From Desulfobacteraceae bacterium Eth-SRB2 (GTDB lineage Bacteria; Desulfobacterota; Desulfobacteria; Desulfobacterales; UBA11574): a stretch of 64,000 nt of DNA. Positions 17,890 through 26,951 of the stretch are shown piece by piece; within the stretch, counting starts at the first letter, position 1, and the number at the start of each line of letters is the position of its first letter. Both the position numbers and the translations under genes were made by a program. The stretch is from NCBI GenBank assembly GCA_004193595.1, contig RPGQ01000001.1, positions 298,178 through 362,177 of the forward strand, in the 5' to 3' direction. The notes below the pieces were generated by a model that did no database searches, was not told where the DNA came from, and saw only the letters and a list, made by a program, of their open reading frames with translations.

Positions 17890-18078
17890 CAAGTTAAAAG
17901 TGTCTAAAGTGATCTAAAGTGCCTAAAGTTATGGTGTCGCTTCGCTCCGCTGATTTTATATAATTGACAGAACTCCTTAACTTTAGCTCACTTTAAACTT
18001 TAGTTCACTTCAATCTTTTGCAGCGATTCTTCAGGCAGAGCCGAAGAACTCTGACCTGGCCCCGAGGACCAGGTTTTC
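17890..18078. repeat. Inverted repeat with tandem-repeat arms (CTAAAGT type)
   Basis: The left arm has three 9-10 nt units (GTGTCTAAA, GTGATCTAAA, GTGCCTAAA); the right arm has ACTTTAGCTC and ACTTTAGTTC units. The centre is GGTGTCGCTTCGCTCC. The tail CTCTGACCTGGCC, then GAGGACCAGGTTTT, matches the tail of the octad element copies at 45436 and 56637, although the arms differ. Confidence 0.78.
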
Positions 18079-18104
18079 AATGTAAAAATAAATAAGGGAA
18101 AAAA

Positions 18105-19487
18105 ATGAAGGAATTTTTAGGATATCATTCCGAATGGAATCTTGGTAGCCCCGGCGGTTGGGATTATCAGCGGATGACTCAAATCATTGGAAAGGCCATA
18201 TGGAATAGACTCAATGAAATTCGACCTATGGGGATCAAGCTCGATTTTGACCACCCGCTGCTGTTCCCCATTAATGGTTTCGTAGAGATGCTCGTTGAAG
18301 CGCATCGCTCCCGTGAAGGGCGCAATTCCGGACTTATCGCCGTGGTCGCCGAAGAAGAGACTCTTGAAGATGTAACCGAAAACAAAAATCTTGCCCTGCG
18401 TCTGAATGAAATCCATGGACTATCGGGCGCTTTGATGGCCCCACAGGAACTGGAACTCAACCATGGACGGGTCTGCTGGAAAGGCCGGCCCGTTTCAATA
18501 ATTTTCATGGATTTCAACACGGATGTTTTGCTGGCGCTGCATCGCAGTCACAACTTGAGTCCCGTTTTGCAGGCGGTTCAAGAACGACGGGTCATCAACC
18601 CTCGGGGCACCGAACCGATCAATGTAAAAAGTATGTTTGAAGTTATAACCGGTCCTCACCGCAACAGATTTCATAAGGAAATCGTGAGAAGAACCCCCTG
18701 GACCCGGCAGTTTTATTCTCGTCGGACCCATAGCCCCAGGGGTGAAAAAATCGATGACCTGATTGAATGGACCCGATCCAACTGGGATGATTTGGTCCTT
18801 AAACCCGAGAGAGGATACTCGGGAAAAGGCGTACGGGTCGGACAAGTCAACAAGGATCCGGACGAGGCCGTTAGCCTGGCGTTAAAAGAAAAGAACTATA
18901 TCGTCCAGGAAAAAATTCCTTTGGCGCTCTGGGCCGAGGAAATTCCCGTATTGGAAAATGACCATGTGGTTATGGAGCGCTGCCAGACTGATTTCCGCTG
19001 CCTCATGGGGAACAAAGGCATGTTTGGATTTTTAGGTCGTTATGGAGGCGTACCCACAAATGTCGGCAGTGGAGGCGGGGTCCAGCCGCTGGGAGTTCTG
19101 AGTTCCGAATTGCCTGTCCGGGATGCGGTGAACAGAATTAATGAGGCTATTCTTAGCATTGAATACGAATTGTTGTCTGAAGTTGATCGGATACAGAAAA
19201 AAATGGCCATGGACCACGAGTTTACGTATCTTCTGGGTCCAATCAAAATTGCCCTGAGGCCGAGGGTGATTACCCCTTATCAACTAAACGCGTTGGAAAA
19301 CTACTGTACAAAATTATGGTCTGATTGCTTGACCTTGGAAAAAATGTGGTTGACCGGGGAACTGGATGAGATCATTAAGATCGAAGAAGAGGAGTTGGAA
19401 ATTGCTCGCATGAATCCCTGGGGCGGAGATCCTGCCATTATTGCATCGGACGGATTGTTCAGCTTCGGGGCACATCCGGACGGATAA
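18105..19487 (+). CDS. ATP-grasp-like ligase, circularly permuted type
   Basis: 460 aa. The central region has VLKPERGYSGKGVRVG, the nucleotide-binding strand and glycine loop of ATP-grasp folds, then IVQEKIPL, DFRCLMGNKG and VPTNVGSGGGVQPL. The order resembles circularly permuted ATP-grasp and glutathionylspermidine-synthase-like proteins. Expected chemistry is ATP-dependent formation of an amide or thioester bond; the substrate is unknown. AAGGGA precedes the ATG. The stop overlaps the ribosome site of the methyltransferase gene, so the two are an operon. Confidence 0.72.
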   Translation: MKEFLGYHSEWNLGSPGGWDYQRMTQIIGKAIWNRLNEIRPMGIKLDFDHPLLFPINGFVEMLVEAHRSREGRNSGLIAVVAEEETLEDVTENKNLALRLNEIHGLSGALMAPQELELNHGRVCWKGRPVSIIFMDFNTDVLLALHRSHNLSPVLQAVQERRVINPRGTEPINVKSMFEVITGPHRNRFHKEIVRRTPWTRQFYSRRTHSPRGEKIDDLIEWTRSNWDDLVLKPERGYSGKGVRVGQVNKDPDEAVSLALKEKNYIVQEKIPLALWAEEIPVLENDHVVMERCQTDFRCLMGNKGMFGFLGRYGGVPTNVGSGGGVQPLGVLSSELPVRDAVNRINEAILSIEYELLSEVDRIQKKMAMDHEFTYLLGPIKIALRPRVITPYQLNALENYCTKLWSDCLTLEKMWLTGELDEIIKIEEEELEIARMNPWGGDPAIIASDGLFSFGAHPDG

Positions 19488-19497
19488 GGATTTTAAC

Positions 19498-20274
19498 ATG
19501 AGTATAACCGTAGATCCGGACTGGTGGAAAACCCTGTTTGATGAGGTTTATCTAATAACCGATGCCCGTTCGGTTTGTAATGAAGATATTACTCGTTTGG
19601 AGGTGGATGTTATTTGCGAACTGCTCCCCATCCAAAGCAAAAGTAAAATTTTAGATCTCTGCGGCGGGCACGGGCGCCACAGCCTGGAGTTGTGTGCTCG
19701 GGGATTTTCGTGCTGCACGTTACTCGACTATTCACAGGTCCTGATTGATTATGCCAGAGCACGGGCCGCCGAAAGCAACTTGTCCATAGAAGCCGTTCAG
19801 TCCGACGCAAGGCGTACGGGATTTCCTGATGAAAGTTTTGACCATGTGCTCATCATGGGAAACTCTTTGGGTTACATCAAAGGTCCCGCCGACAGCCAGA
19901 TCATGTCAGAAGCTTTTCGTCTGCTTCGTCCGGGGGGATGGTTTCTCGTAGATGTGACGGATGGGAATGCCATCAAGCGTGATTTCAATCCCGAGGCCTG
20001 GCACGAAATTAATGACCATACCGTTGTTTGCCGGAAACGCCAGGTTAAAGGAGATACCATACATGCTCGGGAAATGGTTCTCGACAAGCAAAAGGGGTTA
20101 ATTCGCGACCGGACCTACGCTGTCCGCCTCTATGGATCACAAACGCTTGCATTACTTCTTGAGGAGGCCGGATTTCAAAAGGTAAAAGTCCGCACCGGCT
20201 TTTCACCGCATGAATCCAAAGGCAATTATGGTTTCATGAACAATCGCATGCTGGCCACCGGCCGGAAAATGTGA
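19498..20274 (+). CDS. Class I SAM-dependent methyltransferase
   Basis: 258 aa from the ATG at 19498, with AAGGA overlapping the previous stop. Motif I is ILDLCGGHGRHSLEL; motif II region DHVLIMGNSLGYI; post-motif RLLRPGGWFLVDV, all typical of the methyltransferase 25/11 group. The substrate is unknown, but tight coupling to the ATP-grasp gene suggests the two modify the same small molecule or peptide. Confidence 0.88.
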   Translation: MSITVDPDWWKTLFDEVYLITDARSVCNEDITRLEVDVICELLPIQSKSKILDLCGGHGRHSLELCARGFSCCTLLDYSQVLIDYARARAAESNLSIEAVQSDARRTGFPDESFDHVLIMGNSLGYIKGPADSQIMSEAFRLLRPGGWFLVDVTDGNAIKRDFNPEAWHEINDHTVVCRKRQVKGDTIHAREMVLDKQKGLIRDRTYAVRLYGSQTLALLLEEAGFQKVKVRTGFSPHESKGNYGFMNNRMLATGRKM

Positions 20275-20342
20275 GTCAAACCTTAAACTAAAAACTCTTT
20301 TGCGAGACCATGAAAAGGCAACTCAGCAAGAACTTAGGGGCT

Positions 20343-20500
20343 TCGCCCAACTGGAATAATGGAATGATGGAGTAATGGAATGATGAGTGAGCTTGTCGTG
20401 AACTAAGTTGAAGGAAAGGAGTTTTTTACAATTAAAATGGTTTATTTCCGCCCTCATCCCCAATATTCCAGCATTCCAGTATTCCATTCTGGTGGCATGA
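20343..20500. repeat. Octad inverted repeat (ATGGAATG type)
   Basis: The left arm is four 8-nt units related to ATGGAATG. The right arm has ATATTCCA, GCATTCCA, GTATTCCA units, its complement. It lies between convergent genes and could fold into one long hairpin. Confidence 0.75.
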
Positions 20501-20561
20501 ACAGGTTACCATTAATAAATCTTTATTTTCAAGAAGTTGTATAATTTCCGAGACGTTATAG

Positions 20562-21683
20562 TTAACGCTGAACCACTTTCGGCTTGAAACCTTCTCTCTG
20601 TAACTTTTTGGTGAGTATTGCAGCCTCTTTTTCTGTGGGGAAGGCTCCGACCAACAGCCTTACTTTGTTATTGTATAATCTGTCCAGAACGATGTAAGCC
20701 AGGTATCCTTTTGATCGAAGATCGGCCTCAAGTTTTTTTAGTTCTTCATCTTTAGAAGAAATTCCGACTTGAATAGCAAAGGGCATTTTTACCACAAAGG
20801 CATGAGGATACTCTTGCTTTTTTAATTCAAAGGCTGCCTTTTCCGCTTCTTCAAAGGTCCGATAAAATCCCATGAATAGACGATACCAATCTCCCTTTCC
20901 AGGAATATATACATGGGAAACGAATCCGGAATTACCTTTGCTTCTTGATTTCATTGCTTCCAGAATAGATGCTTTCTTATTCTTACCAGAATTGACTTGA
21001 ATCGTATAGGGGAAGAAATCTTGAGGTTTAAGGGCATTGTGTGTGCTTAATTGCTGTGTGTTGTTTTCATCATTATTAAGTTCCGATGGTTTTTGAGCCA
21101 ATTCCTTGGATTTGCTGCTGTTAATGTTATCTCTGATCCGTTGCATCCGCACATCCACTTCTTTCATTTTCTTAAGCTCATCCTGGGCTTGTGCCAGTTT
21201 AGCTTCCAATTCCTTCAGCCGTTGGGTGCCGGTCACTATATCCCTGCACTGTTTGCGAGTAACTGCAACGAGTTTGTCCTTTTCTGCAACATAAGAGGAA
21301 AGTTTGGCTTGCAAACCATCAACTTGTTCCAGCATGGCAACGTATAATGCTGCTTCCTCTTTCTCCTTAGAGGACAGCGACAGTCCGAGATAGACTTTCA
21401 GCCAAAAAAGTGCTGCGCTGCAATCGATTGTTGAGTTGTCCGGATGAATGTTGAGTAATGCAGCCCTCCAAACCGCGCGTTTATAATAGCTTGTAGAAGG
21501 ATAACGCTCGGCCACAATCGCATACTCCTGCGCGGCTTGGTGATACGATGATGATTCCTCCATCGCAGCAGCGCGTTCCATGTGACTTCGGGCTTGGGAT
21601 TCAAGCTTGAATCCTCGGAACTGTGGCAAACAACCGGCAAGAAGAAAGCATAAAATTATAACAATTAAATTACGGCGTTCCAT
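20562..21683 (-). CDS. Lipoprotein with SPOR domains
   Basis: About 373 aa from the ATG at 21683, which has AAGGA upstream; a longer frame lacks a ribosome site and would hide the lipobox. The signal ends in LLAGC, so the Cys becomes the lipidated residue. A helical, TPR-like part (50-140) and a coiled coil (about 150-195) precede two SPOR-like repeats (from DFFPYTIQVNSG and from PFAIQVGISSK). SPOR domains bind denuded peptidoglycan at the septum. It starts 10 bp after the histidine kinase stop, an operon reminiscent of the kinase-plus-lipoprotein pair QseE-QseG. Confidence 0.82.
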   Translation of the reverse strand: MERRNLIVIILCFLLAGCLPQFRGFKLESQARSHMERAAAMEESSSYHQAAQEYAIVAERYPSTSYYKRAVWRAALLNIHPDNSTIDCSAALFWLKVYLGLSLSSKEKEEAALYVAMLEQVDGLQAKLSSYVAEKDKLVAVTRKQCRDIVTGTQRLKELEAKLAQAQDELKKMKEVDVRMQRIRDNINSSKSKELAQKPSELNNDENNTQQLSTHNALKPQDFFPYTIQVNSGKNKKASILEAMKSRSKGNSGFVSHVYIPGKGDWYRLFMGFYRTFEEAEKAAFELKKQEYPHAFVVKMPFAIQVGISSKDEELKKLEADLRSKGYLAYIVLDRLYNNKVRLLVGAFPTEKEAAILTKKLQREGFKPKVVQR

Positions 21684-21693
21684 GATCAAGTCC

Positions 21694-23172
21694 TTATTCC
21701 TGAGTGAACTCGGGTATTGCCGGGCCTTGGAACTCCTCAGGCGAGACCGGCAGTTCAACCGTAAATGTCGAACCGCCGTCAATGGTACTTTGGGCATAAA
21801 TTTTGCCGCTGTGCCCTTCTGTAAAGGCCTTAACAAGGGCCAAACCCACTCCGATTCCCCCGCTCCTTATTCCGCCTGTATTGTCGGCCTGATAAAATCT
21901 TTTAAATATATTGGGGAGTTCCTCTGGATTGATCCCGATTCCCGAGTCCTGAATCTCTACACATGCACCCATGGTGCACGGGCCTAGTTTCACCCTGACT
22001 TTCCCATCGTTTCGTGTGTATTTGATTGCGTTACCGAGAAGGTTGCTGACAACGATAGATATTTTTTTTGCATCCACCATGACTTTAGGGGTATCGAGTG
22101 CAGCCAACTCTACAGTTATATTCTTACGTACAGCAATGAGCTTTGCATCTTCAATAATAGGTTCAATGATCTGGAGAAGATCTGTCCATTCCATGTAGTA
22201 TTTCATCATTCCGGAATCAATCTTCGCAAGATCAAGATATTGTTTACTGAAGCTCGCCAATTTTTTTATTCCCCCGCGAATAGTGTCAAGCATCCGGATC
22301 TGTTCATCATTCAGCGGGCCCGAACTTTGGCTTTTCAAAATGTCGTATGTAGAAAGCATCACCTGTAAGGGGGTTTGAAGCTCATGCGAAATCTGCTGCA
22401 TTATTTGGGTTCTATGTTTATTTATATTTTTGACTTTGACGCTCATGTCATTGACTGCATGGGCAAGCAAGGCAATTTCATCATTAGAAGAAACTCTGAC
22501 CTCTTCAAATTTACCCCGCGCAATCTGCTCAGTCCCTTGTATAAGGTCGTCTATAGGGCTGGTGATGGTACGGGTAATAATCAGGGCGGCAGAGATAGCG
22601 GCCAGCAGCGTCCCGACGATTAACAATAGTGCTACTTTGGCGGAACGTTTTGTCGTTGCTTCTATCCTGGACATGGCATTCCCGATAGAAACCCGATTGC
22701 TGTTGATAAGATGATCAATAGATCTGGACAGGGTTTTCAAGCTGTCCGACCTCAGGTTGTCTCGCACCGGATTGTAGTCCAACTTTTGGCTATCTCGCTC
22801 GCTTTGCATGCTGGCAAAAAATGATTCATGTGCCTGGCGCATGTTCCGGGAAAGCGAACGTTCTACTTCGTCAGACTGGGCCTTAAGCAACGAACCCAAG
22901 TATTGGTCAAATCGCCGGCTCGTTGCAACGAATAGGGAAAAATAGGTTTCATCACGGGAGATAAGATATTTCTGGGCATAGCCGTTTTCATCTTGGAGTA
23001 TGGCATACAGTTGCTTGGCAAGATCCACTACCTGGACGTTAGAAGAAAGGGTAATTTTAGCCTCATTTGAAACCGTATTTAGCTCGAGCAGAATATAGGT
23101 GCTGGTGATAATCATTATTATGATAATGGTGCCGAAACCGAGCATCATCTTTTTATAAATAGTCAGCTTCAC
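21694..23172 (-). CDS. Membrane sensor histidine kinase
   Basis: 492 aa from a GTG. Membrane helix at about 10-30, a helical periplasmic sensor, second membrane helix at about 178-200, HAMP, HisKA with the phospho-acceptor in MQQISHELQTPLQ, and ATPase boxes NLLGNAIKYT, DSGIGI and GGIGVGLALV. No response regulator is adjacent; the only partner is the SPOR lipoprotein downstream. Inference: an envelope-stress sensor whose regulator is elsewhere. Confidence 0.9.
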   Translation of the reverse strand: MKLTIYKKMMLGFGTIIIIMIITSTYILLELNTVSNEAKITLSSNVQVVDLAKQLYAILQDENGYAQKYLISRDETYFSLFVATSRRFDQYLGSLLKAQSDEVERSLSRNMRQAHESFFASMQSERDSQKLDYNPVRDNLRSDSLKTLSRSIDHLINSNRVSIGNAMSRIEATTKRSAKVALLLIVGTLLAAISAALIITRTITSPIDDLIQGTEQIARGKFEEVRVSSNDEIALLAHAVNDMSVKVKNINKHRTQIMQQISHELQTPLQVMLSTYDILKSQSSGPLNDEQIRMLDTIRGGIKKLASFSKQYLDLAKIDSGMMKYYMEWTDLLQIIEPIIEDAKLIAVRKNITVELAALDTPKVMVDAKKISIVVSNLLGNAIKYTRNDGKVRVKLGPCTMGACVEIQDSGIGINPEELPNIFKRFYQADNTGGIRSGGIGVGLALVKAFTEGHSGKIYAQSTIDGGSTFTVELPVSPEEFQGPAIPEFTQE

Positions 23173-23401
23173 AATACGGAGTCACCCAAGAATTTGTTTT
23201 GAATAAGGACGGAAAAAGCCAAACCGTTTCGTAAAAAGCGATTGATGAGAATTCACTTTTTTCGATTAGATGAAGCGAAAAGACCGAAATGTATTCCGCT
23301 TTCAACCGATTATCAAAAATAAAACACACAGTCAATTTATAAACAACGATTAAAAAAATAAACCCCTGTGCTAAACAAAACCATATGAAATTATAAAATA
23401 T

Positions 23402-23530
23402 ATAACTGATGATCTCGTAAAAAGTCAAAACTCGGAATTTTAGCTACAATATATTAGGCATTAAATAATAATAAAGTACAACATATTGCGGTCAATATTT
23501 TTTGAACAGACTTTTTACGAAACCATCATA
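23402..23530. repeat. Diverged palindromic MITE remnant
   Basis: The left end GATCTCGTAAAAAGTC and right end GACTTTTTACGAAACCATC match the ends of the 149/175-bp MITE elsewhere in the window, but the centre is unrelated and AT-rich. No target duplication was seen. The rest of the 389-bp gap (23173-23561) holds nothing recognised. Confidence 0.6.
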
Positions 23531-23561
23531 AATAGTTTTGATAACCGTTGATCCAGATTGG

Positions 23562-24227
23562 TTACGCAACGACACACGGATTAATTTCATAAACGGGCGA
23601 ACCCGCCTTGGCTACATCAGACAGGGCCCTCAGTTTTGGGCTGATCACTCCGCCGGCTTTTAAAAGGGCGATTAAGGTATCTACGCTGTGATTCACGTTT
23701 GCCCTGGCACATGCCTGTCTTATCTGAAAGGCGTTGATAATATTAAAATGAGCAAGTCCGTTCATCTTTTTCAGAAGATCGGGCATGCTACGCCGTAAGG
23801 TTTCATCGGTATCTGAGAAGACCTCAGTCAATGCAACGTCCGGATTCCACTGACCGGTTCGACGCGCTGATTTTACCAGGTGTTTGACCACATTTGGCAG
23901 CTCATAAATCTCACCGGGGTCCAACAAGAGGAGGCGATCATCCCATTCCCCGCATTTCGATGATCTGACCGGCACAAGCAGCCGCCATTCCCAGCAAAGG
24001 AGCAACACATCTTCCGAGTTGCCCCCGCATATTTCTTCCACTTTTGAAAAGGATATTCTGCCTTTCTCACAGGCATTGTTGATGATCAACGCTGTTTCGG
24101 CGGTCAGCTCATCAGATCCGAGAAGGTCGCCCAAGGCAACCTGCAACCCCTGGATCTGATCACCGTGATGATTATTTTCCCGGGATTCTTCTATAACATG
24201 CTCCGAATTTGAAAGAAATTTGCTCAT
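23562..24227 (-). CDS. Hypothetical protein, 221 aa
   Basis: Start at ATG 24227, with AGGAGA eight bases upstream. The protein is soluble and helical; segments such as ETALIINNACEKGRISFSKV and NIINAFQIRQACARANVN look like winged-helix or helical repeat units. No family is recognised. It follows the UPF0282-like gene by 137 bp on the same strand, so they may be co-transcribed. Confidence 0.65.
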   Translation of the reverse strand: MSKFLSNSEHVIEESRENNHHGDQIQGLQVALGDLLGSDELTAETALIINNACEKGRISFSKVEEICGGNSEDVLLLCWEWRLLVPVRSSKCGEWDDRLLLLDPGEIYELPNVVKHLVKSARRTGQWNPDVALTEVFSDTDETLRRSMPDLLKKMNGLAHFNIINAFQIRQACARANVNHSVDTLIALLKAGGVISPKLRALSDVAKAGSPVYEINPCVVA

Positions 24228-24363
24228 GGAAACTTCTCCTGTTGGTCTTACCCATAGGGGGTGAAACCTGAAACTTAAAAACTTAATTAGCAACATTTAA
24301 AAAAATTATGGGGCCGGCTCAATATCACCATTTAATAGTCCGGAGCTTATTAAAAAGTTACCT

Positions 24364-25275
24364 TTATTGCCGATAATTTTGAGTCGTGGCTTCACCTTTT
24401 GCATAGTCCTCATGCCAGCCCTCAGGAACCGGAAAATTCCTGTAGAGGCTTTCTCGTTCTGCTTCCATAAGTATTCTTTTCCGGCACATGAAATCCGCTG
24501 CGCACAAGACCGGCTTTCCGGACAAAGCAGACAGCTCCTCAAGCCAGGTAATTCCTTCGGTGCATCTCAACAGGTGGTGATCGAGAATGAAAAGGTCAAT
24601 AGCCCGGGCCAGCATCAGGGCATTCTGCCATGCCCGGTCAATTTGTTCTTTAGTGAGCCGGGATAAGTACAGAGGCGGACCGCCGGCAAGAAGAATGTCC
24701 GGTTGCCATTCAAGTATTCGAAAGACGGTCTGATCGTGAAGAAGCTGTATATCCGGTGCATGAAGAAAACGCAGGTCCTCTTCAACTACACTCATCATAA
24801 CCAATTCATCCGTCACATCCGGATCTCCGTGAGGAACGGCAAGAGAGAAATTCAAAGGGCCATCCCTTACACCTTCTCCGGGAAGGAAATGAACACCAAG
24901 AACAGCTCTCAATGATTCTTTCCTCAGTGCTTCGTTGGGAGAGAGGTGATCAGGGTTTTTGCTCCAGATTCTGGCCGTGTTATTCAATCCTGTCAATTCC
25001 TTGGCATGAAGTTGATACGGATTGGCATTTACCAGGGGAACATGGTCTCCGTGAAAATGGCTGATTACGATATCGGTGGCTTTCTCCCATAGGCCGATGA
25101 TTCTTCGCCGTGCCCTTTCCGCCATAGCTACCTGTTTAGGATGAGGCAGGAGCTTATGTCTCATGTATCCCAGGGCAAAACCCGGATCTATGAGGATGTT
25201 TCTTTGCCTGGTCTTCACATAACAGCATAGACCTCTTACTCCCAGAGATTCAGCACTTAGAATTTCTATATCCAT
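24364..25275 (-). CDS. UPF0282-like metallo-beta-lactamase-fold hydrolase
   Basis: 303 aa. The start (MDIEILSAESLGVRGLCCYV, then ILIDPG) and the metal motif ISHFHGDHVPL resemble UPF0282, a family best known from archaea. Further metal-ligand candidates are in FLHAPDIQLL and LFILDHHLLR. The substrate is unknown. Presence in a bacterium with archaeal-type proteins is common in anaerobic deltaproteobacteria. Confidence 0.8.
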   Translation of the reverse strand: MDIEILSAESLGVRGLCCYVKTRQRNILIDPGFALGYMRHKLLPHPKQVAMAERARRRIIGLWEKATDIVISHFHGDHVPLVNANPYQLHAKELTGLNNTARIWSKNPDHLSPNEALRKESLRAVLGVHFLPGEGVRDGPLNFSLAVPHGDPDVTDELVMMSVVEEDLRFLHAPDIQLLHDQTVFRILEWQPDILLAGGPPLYLSRLTKEQIDRAWQNALMLARAIDLFILDHHLLRCTEGITWLEELSALSGKPVLCAADFMCRKRILMEAERESLYRNFPVPEGWHEDYAKGEATTQNYRQ

Positions 25276-25445
25276 CTAACATCTCAAGAATTTATTGGTA
25301 TTCCAATATGTTAAACTATAGACCGTAACATCTCAATAAATTATGGATTCGGGTCAATATGATCATTTAATACACTGGAACTTATTGAAACATTATTTAG
25401 TGCCCGAACGAAAACTAGGATTTTTCGTTAAGATCAAGGAAGACG

Positions 25446-25546
25446 AAAATTTTAACCACCCCGATGAAAAACGCATCGGGGCAGGCATCCATACATTGGA
25501 TATTTCGAGGATTAACCCGCCAAAGTTCGGTGGCGGGTTAAAATTT
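25446..25546. repeat. Double-hairpin element, copy 1
   Basis: Ends are inverted (AAATTTTAACC and GGTTAAAATTT). Inside are two perfect hairpins, CCCCGATG/CATCGGGG and AACCCGCC/GGCGGGTT. An inverted, nearly identical copy lies at 27521-27620, so the two flank the cyclic-nucleotide-binding and receiver genes. Confidence 0.75.
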
Positions 25547-25605
25547 AATAGAAAAATAACAGACCGGAAGATAAAAGGCAAGACAGTTATGGGAGTTGTT
25601 CAGGG

Positions 25606-25881
25606 GGGGGTGGAAATCAAGACCGTTGGTAAACGCTGACGCCTTTCTATTGACAAACCGTGGCTCCGAAGCCCTTTTTTAGGTGTCAGGTGTCAGGTGT
25701 CAGGTGGGGTGATTAAAATTGACCATAATATGGCTTTAAAAAATATCCCATATTTATTCTTTCCCGTATGCCTGGTGTCAGGTTTCAGGTTTCAGGTGCC
25801 AGCGCCTCTGTTCATCATTCCTGACACCTGACACCAAATAGCCATAGCAATCTTAGCAAACAACAGTCTTGATTTACACCC
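25606..25881. mobile_element. Non-autonomous element with TIRs and GGTGTCA tandem arms
   Basis: Terminal inverted repeats: left GGGTGGAAATCAAGACCGTTG, right the near complement ending GATTTACACCC. The direct repeat TGTTCAGGG flanks both sides (25597-25605 and 25882-25890), consistent with a 9-bp target duplication. Inside, heptads GGTGTCA at 25681-25705 and 25771-25800 face TGACACC heptads at 25828-25843. A second copy lies at 35913-36322. Confidence 0.68.
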
Positions 25882-25883
25882 TG

Positions 25884-26090
25884 TTCAGGGTAAACGCATT
25901 TGATTTCGGTGCAGCGTAGTGGTGATAGGGTGTGTTCATGATGATCTTTTTTTCTCATCAATTTTCACCCGAAGGACGAGCCCAAGGCCCCATATGCTTT
26001 CGACATTAAAGGTTCGAAGTAGCACACTAAACCTTCACCCTTAAGTGCCTTGCATATGGAAGCCTCCGACTCGTGCAAGATTCAGGTTAT
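25884..26090. repeat. Fold-back element related to the one at 14475
   Basis: The left 36 bp (from CAGGGTAAACGCATTTGAT) match 14475. An inner stem pairs GGACGAG...CCATATGC (about 25974-25996) with GCATATGG...CTCGTGC (about 26052-26077). The right terminal arm is not visible. Confidence 0.55.
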
Positions 26091-26117
26091 TATTTTCTTT
26101 CTTGGCAGCCAACCGAG

Positions 26118-26600
26118 TTATCCCGGCAGAGCAGTTATAATCGTAGGCGCTTTGACCATTTCATGAATTTGCCTTTTTGCGATTTTATACCGCTCAAAAT
26201 AAACCTTTGCGACCTCCTTTAAAAATTTGTATCCCAGATCAGGATCGGCTTCACAAAGGTTGAGCAATTTGTCTGCATCAACCGCCAACACCTCTGAGTC
26301 TTCCATGCAAACACCCGTTAGTGTATATTCCTGCGGTTTCATGAAGCAGGCCGTGCCAAAAAATTCGCCTTTCTCCCGCTTCTCAAAAGAAATTCCTATT
26401 TTTTCACCGGGTTGAAATCTATTCAGGCTGACCACTCCTTTGGTAACCACAAAAATTTGATCCGCCCGCTTACCTCTCTCGTAAACATGAGCACCCTTCT
26501 CGAATGTTTTTGTTTCTGTGATTTCAGCCAGTTCTGCCAACTGCTTTTCTGAAAATACATTAAATATATCCAATTTTTTAAAGTCGTTAACTTCTACCAT
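26118..26600 (-). CDS. Cyclic nucleotide-binding domain protein (no DNA-binding domain)
   Basis: 160 aa with GGAGG six bases before the ATG. It is a single cNMP/Crp-type beta-barrel: FEKGAHVYERGKRADQIFVV, a phosphate-cassette-like KREKGEFFGTACFM, and a C-terminal helix. No helix-turn-helix follows, so it cannot act as a classic Crp regulator. Whether it binds cAMP or another ligand cannot be told. Confidence 0.85.
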   Translation of the reverse strand: MVEVNDFKKLDIFNVFSEKQLAELAEITETKTFEKGAHVYERGKRADQIFVVTKGVVSLNRFQPGEKIGISFEKREKGEFFGTACFMKPQEYTLTGVCMEDSEVLAVDADKLLNLCEADPDLGYKFLKEVAKVYFERYKIAKRQIHEMVKAPTIITALPG

Positions 26601-26806
26601 AACACTCCTCCTTTGATTGCTGATGGTTATAATGATTATTTTAACTTCTCAATGCCTCCGGGCGTACGCTTTCCATTTTCTTTAGAGCAATAACCATACC
26701 AAAACGAAATGCCCTGGAATATATACTTAACTCTCTGATATAATAATAAATAATATTTTTAGAGATATTGTCATTAAATTTTCCAATGAATCGGTGTCAG
26801 CCTTTT

Positions 26807-26917
26807 TTACAAACTGTAAAGTTCAGGGTGCTTGCCAAACAAGAACGCTTTCATGCCGGCCTTTGAAACCCGGTTTCGAACGTAGGGTTGATCATCCATA
26901 ATTAAGATGCTGACCAT
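26807..26917 (-). pseudogene. Truncated receiver fragment, 36 codons, with strong ribosome site
   Basis: GCGGAGGACAAA precedes an ATG that opens VSILIMDDQPYVRN, the first strand and acidic pair of a receiver domain. After that the similarity ends and the frame stops at 36 codons. It is probably the start of a response regulator whose remainder was deleted. It lies immediately downstream of an intact receiver gene. Confidence 0.45.
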
Positions 26918-26951
26918 TTTGTCCTCCGCTTTATCCCCAGGTAAAGATTCC

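Larger units (their letters stand above)
25276..26117. other. 842-bp gene-free region made of repeat elements
   Basis: The gap holds, in order, a 101-bp double-hairpin element, a 276-bp element with GGTGTCA tandem arms, and a fold-back element. They are listed separately. No coding frame in it is convincing. Confidence 0.7.

Noticed and set aside
25343..25639. 98-codon frame across the double-hairpin element
   Set aside because: It runs through inverted repeats and hairpins, and its inverted twin appears as a different frame at 27434; a by-product of the repeat.
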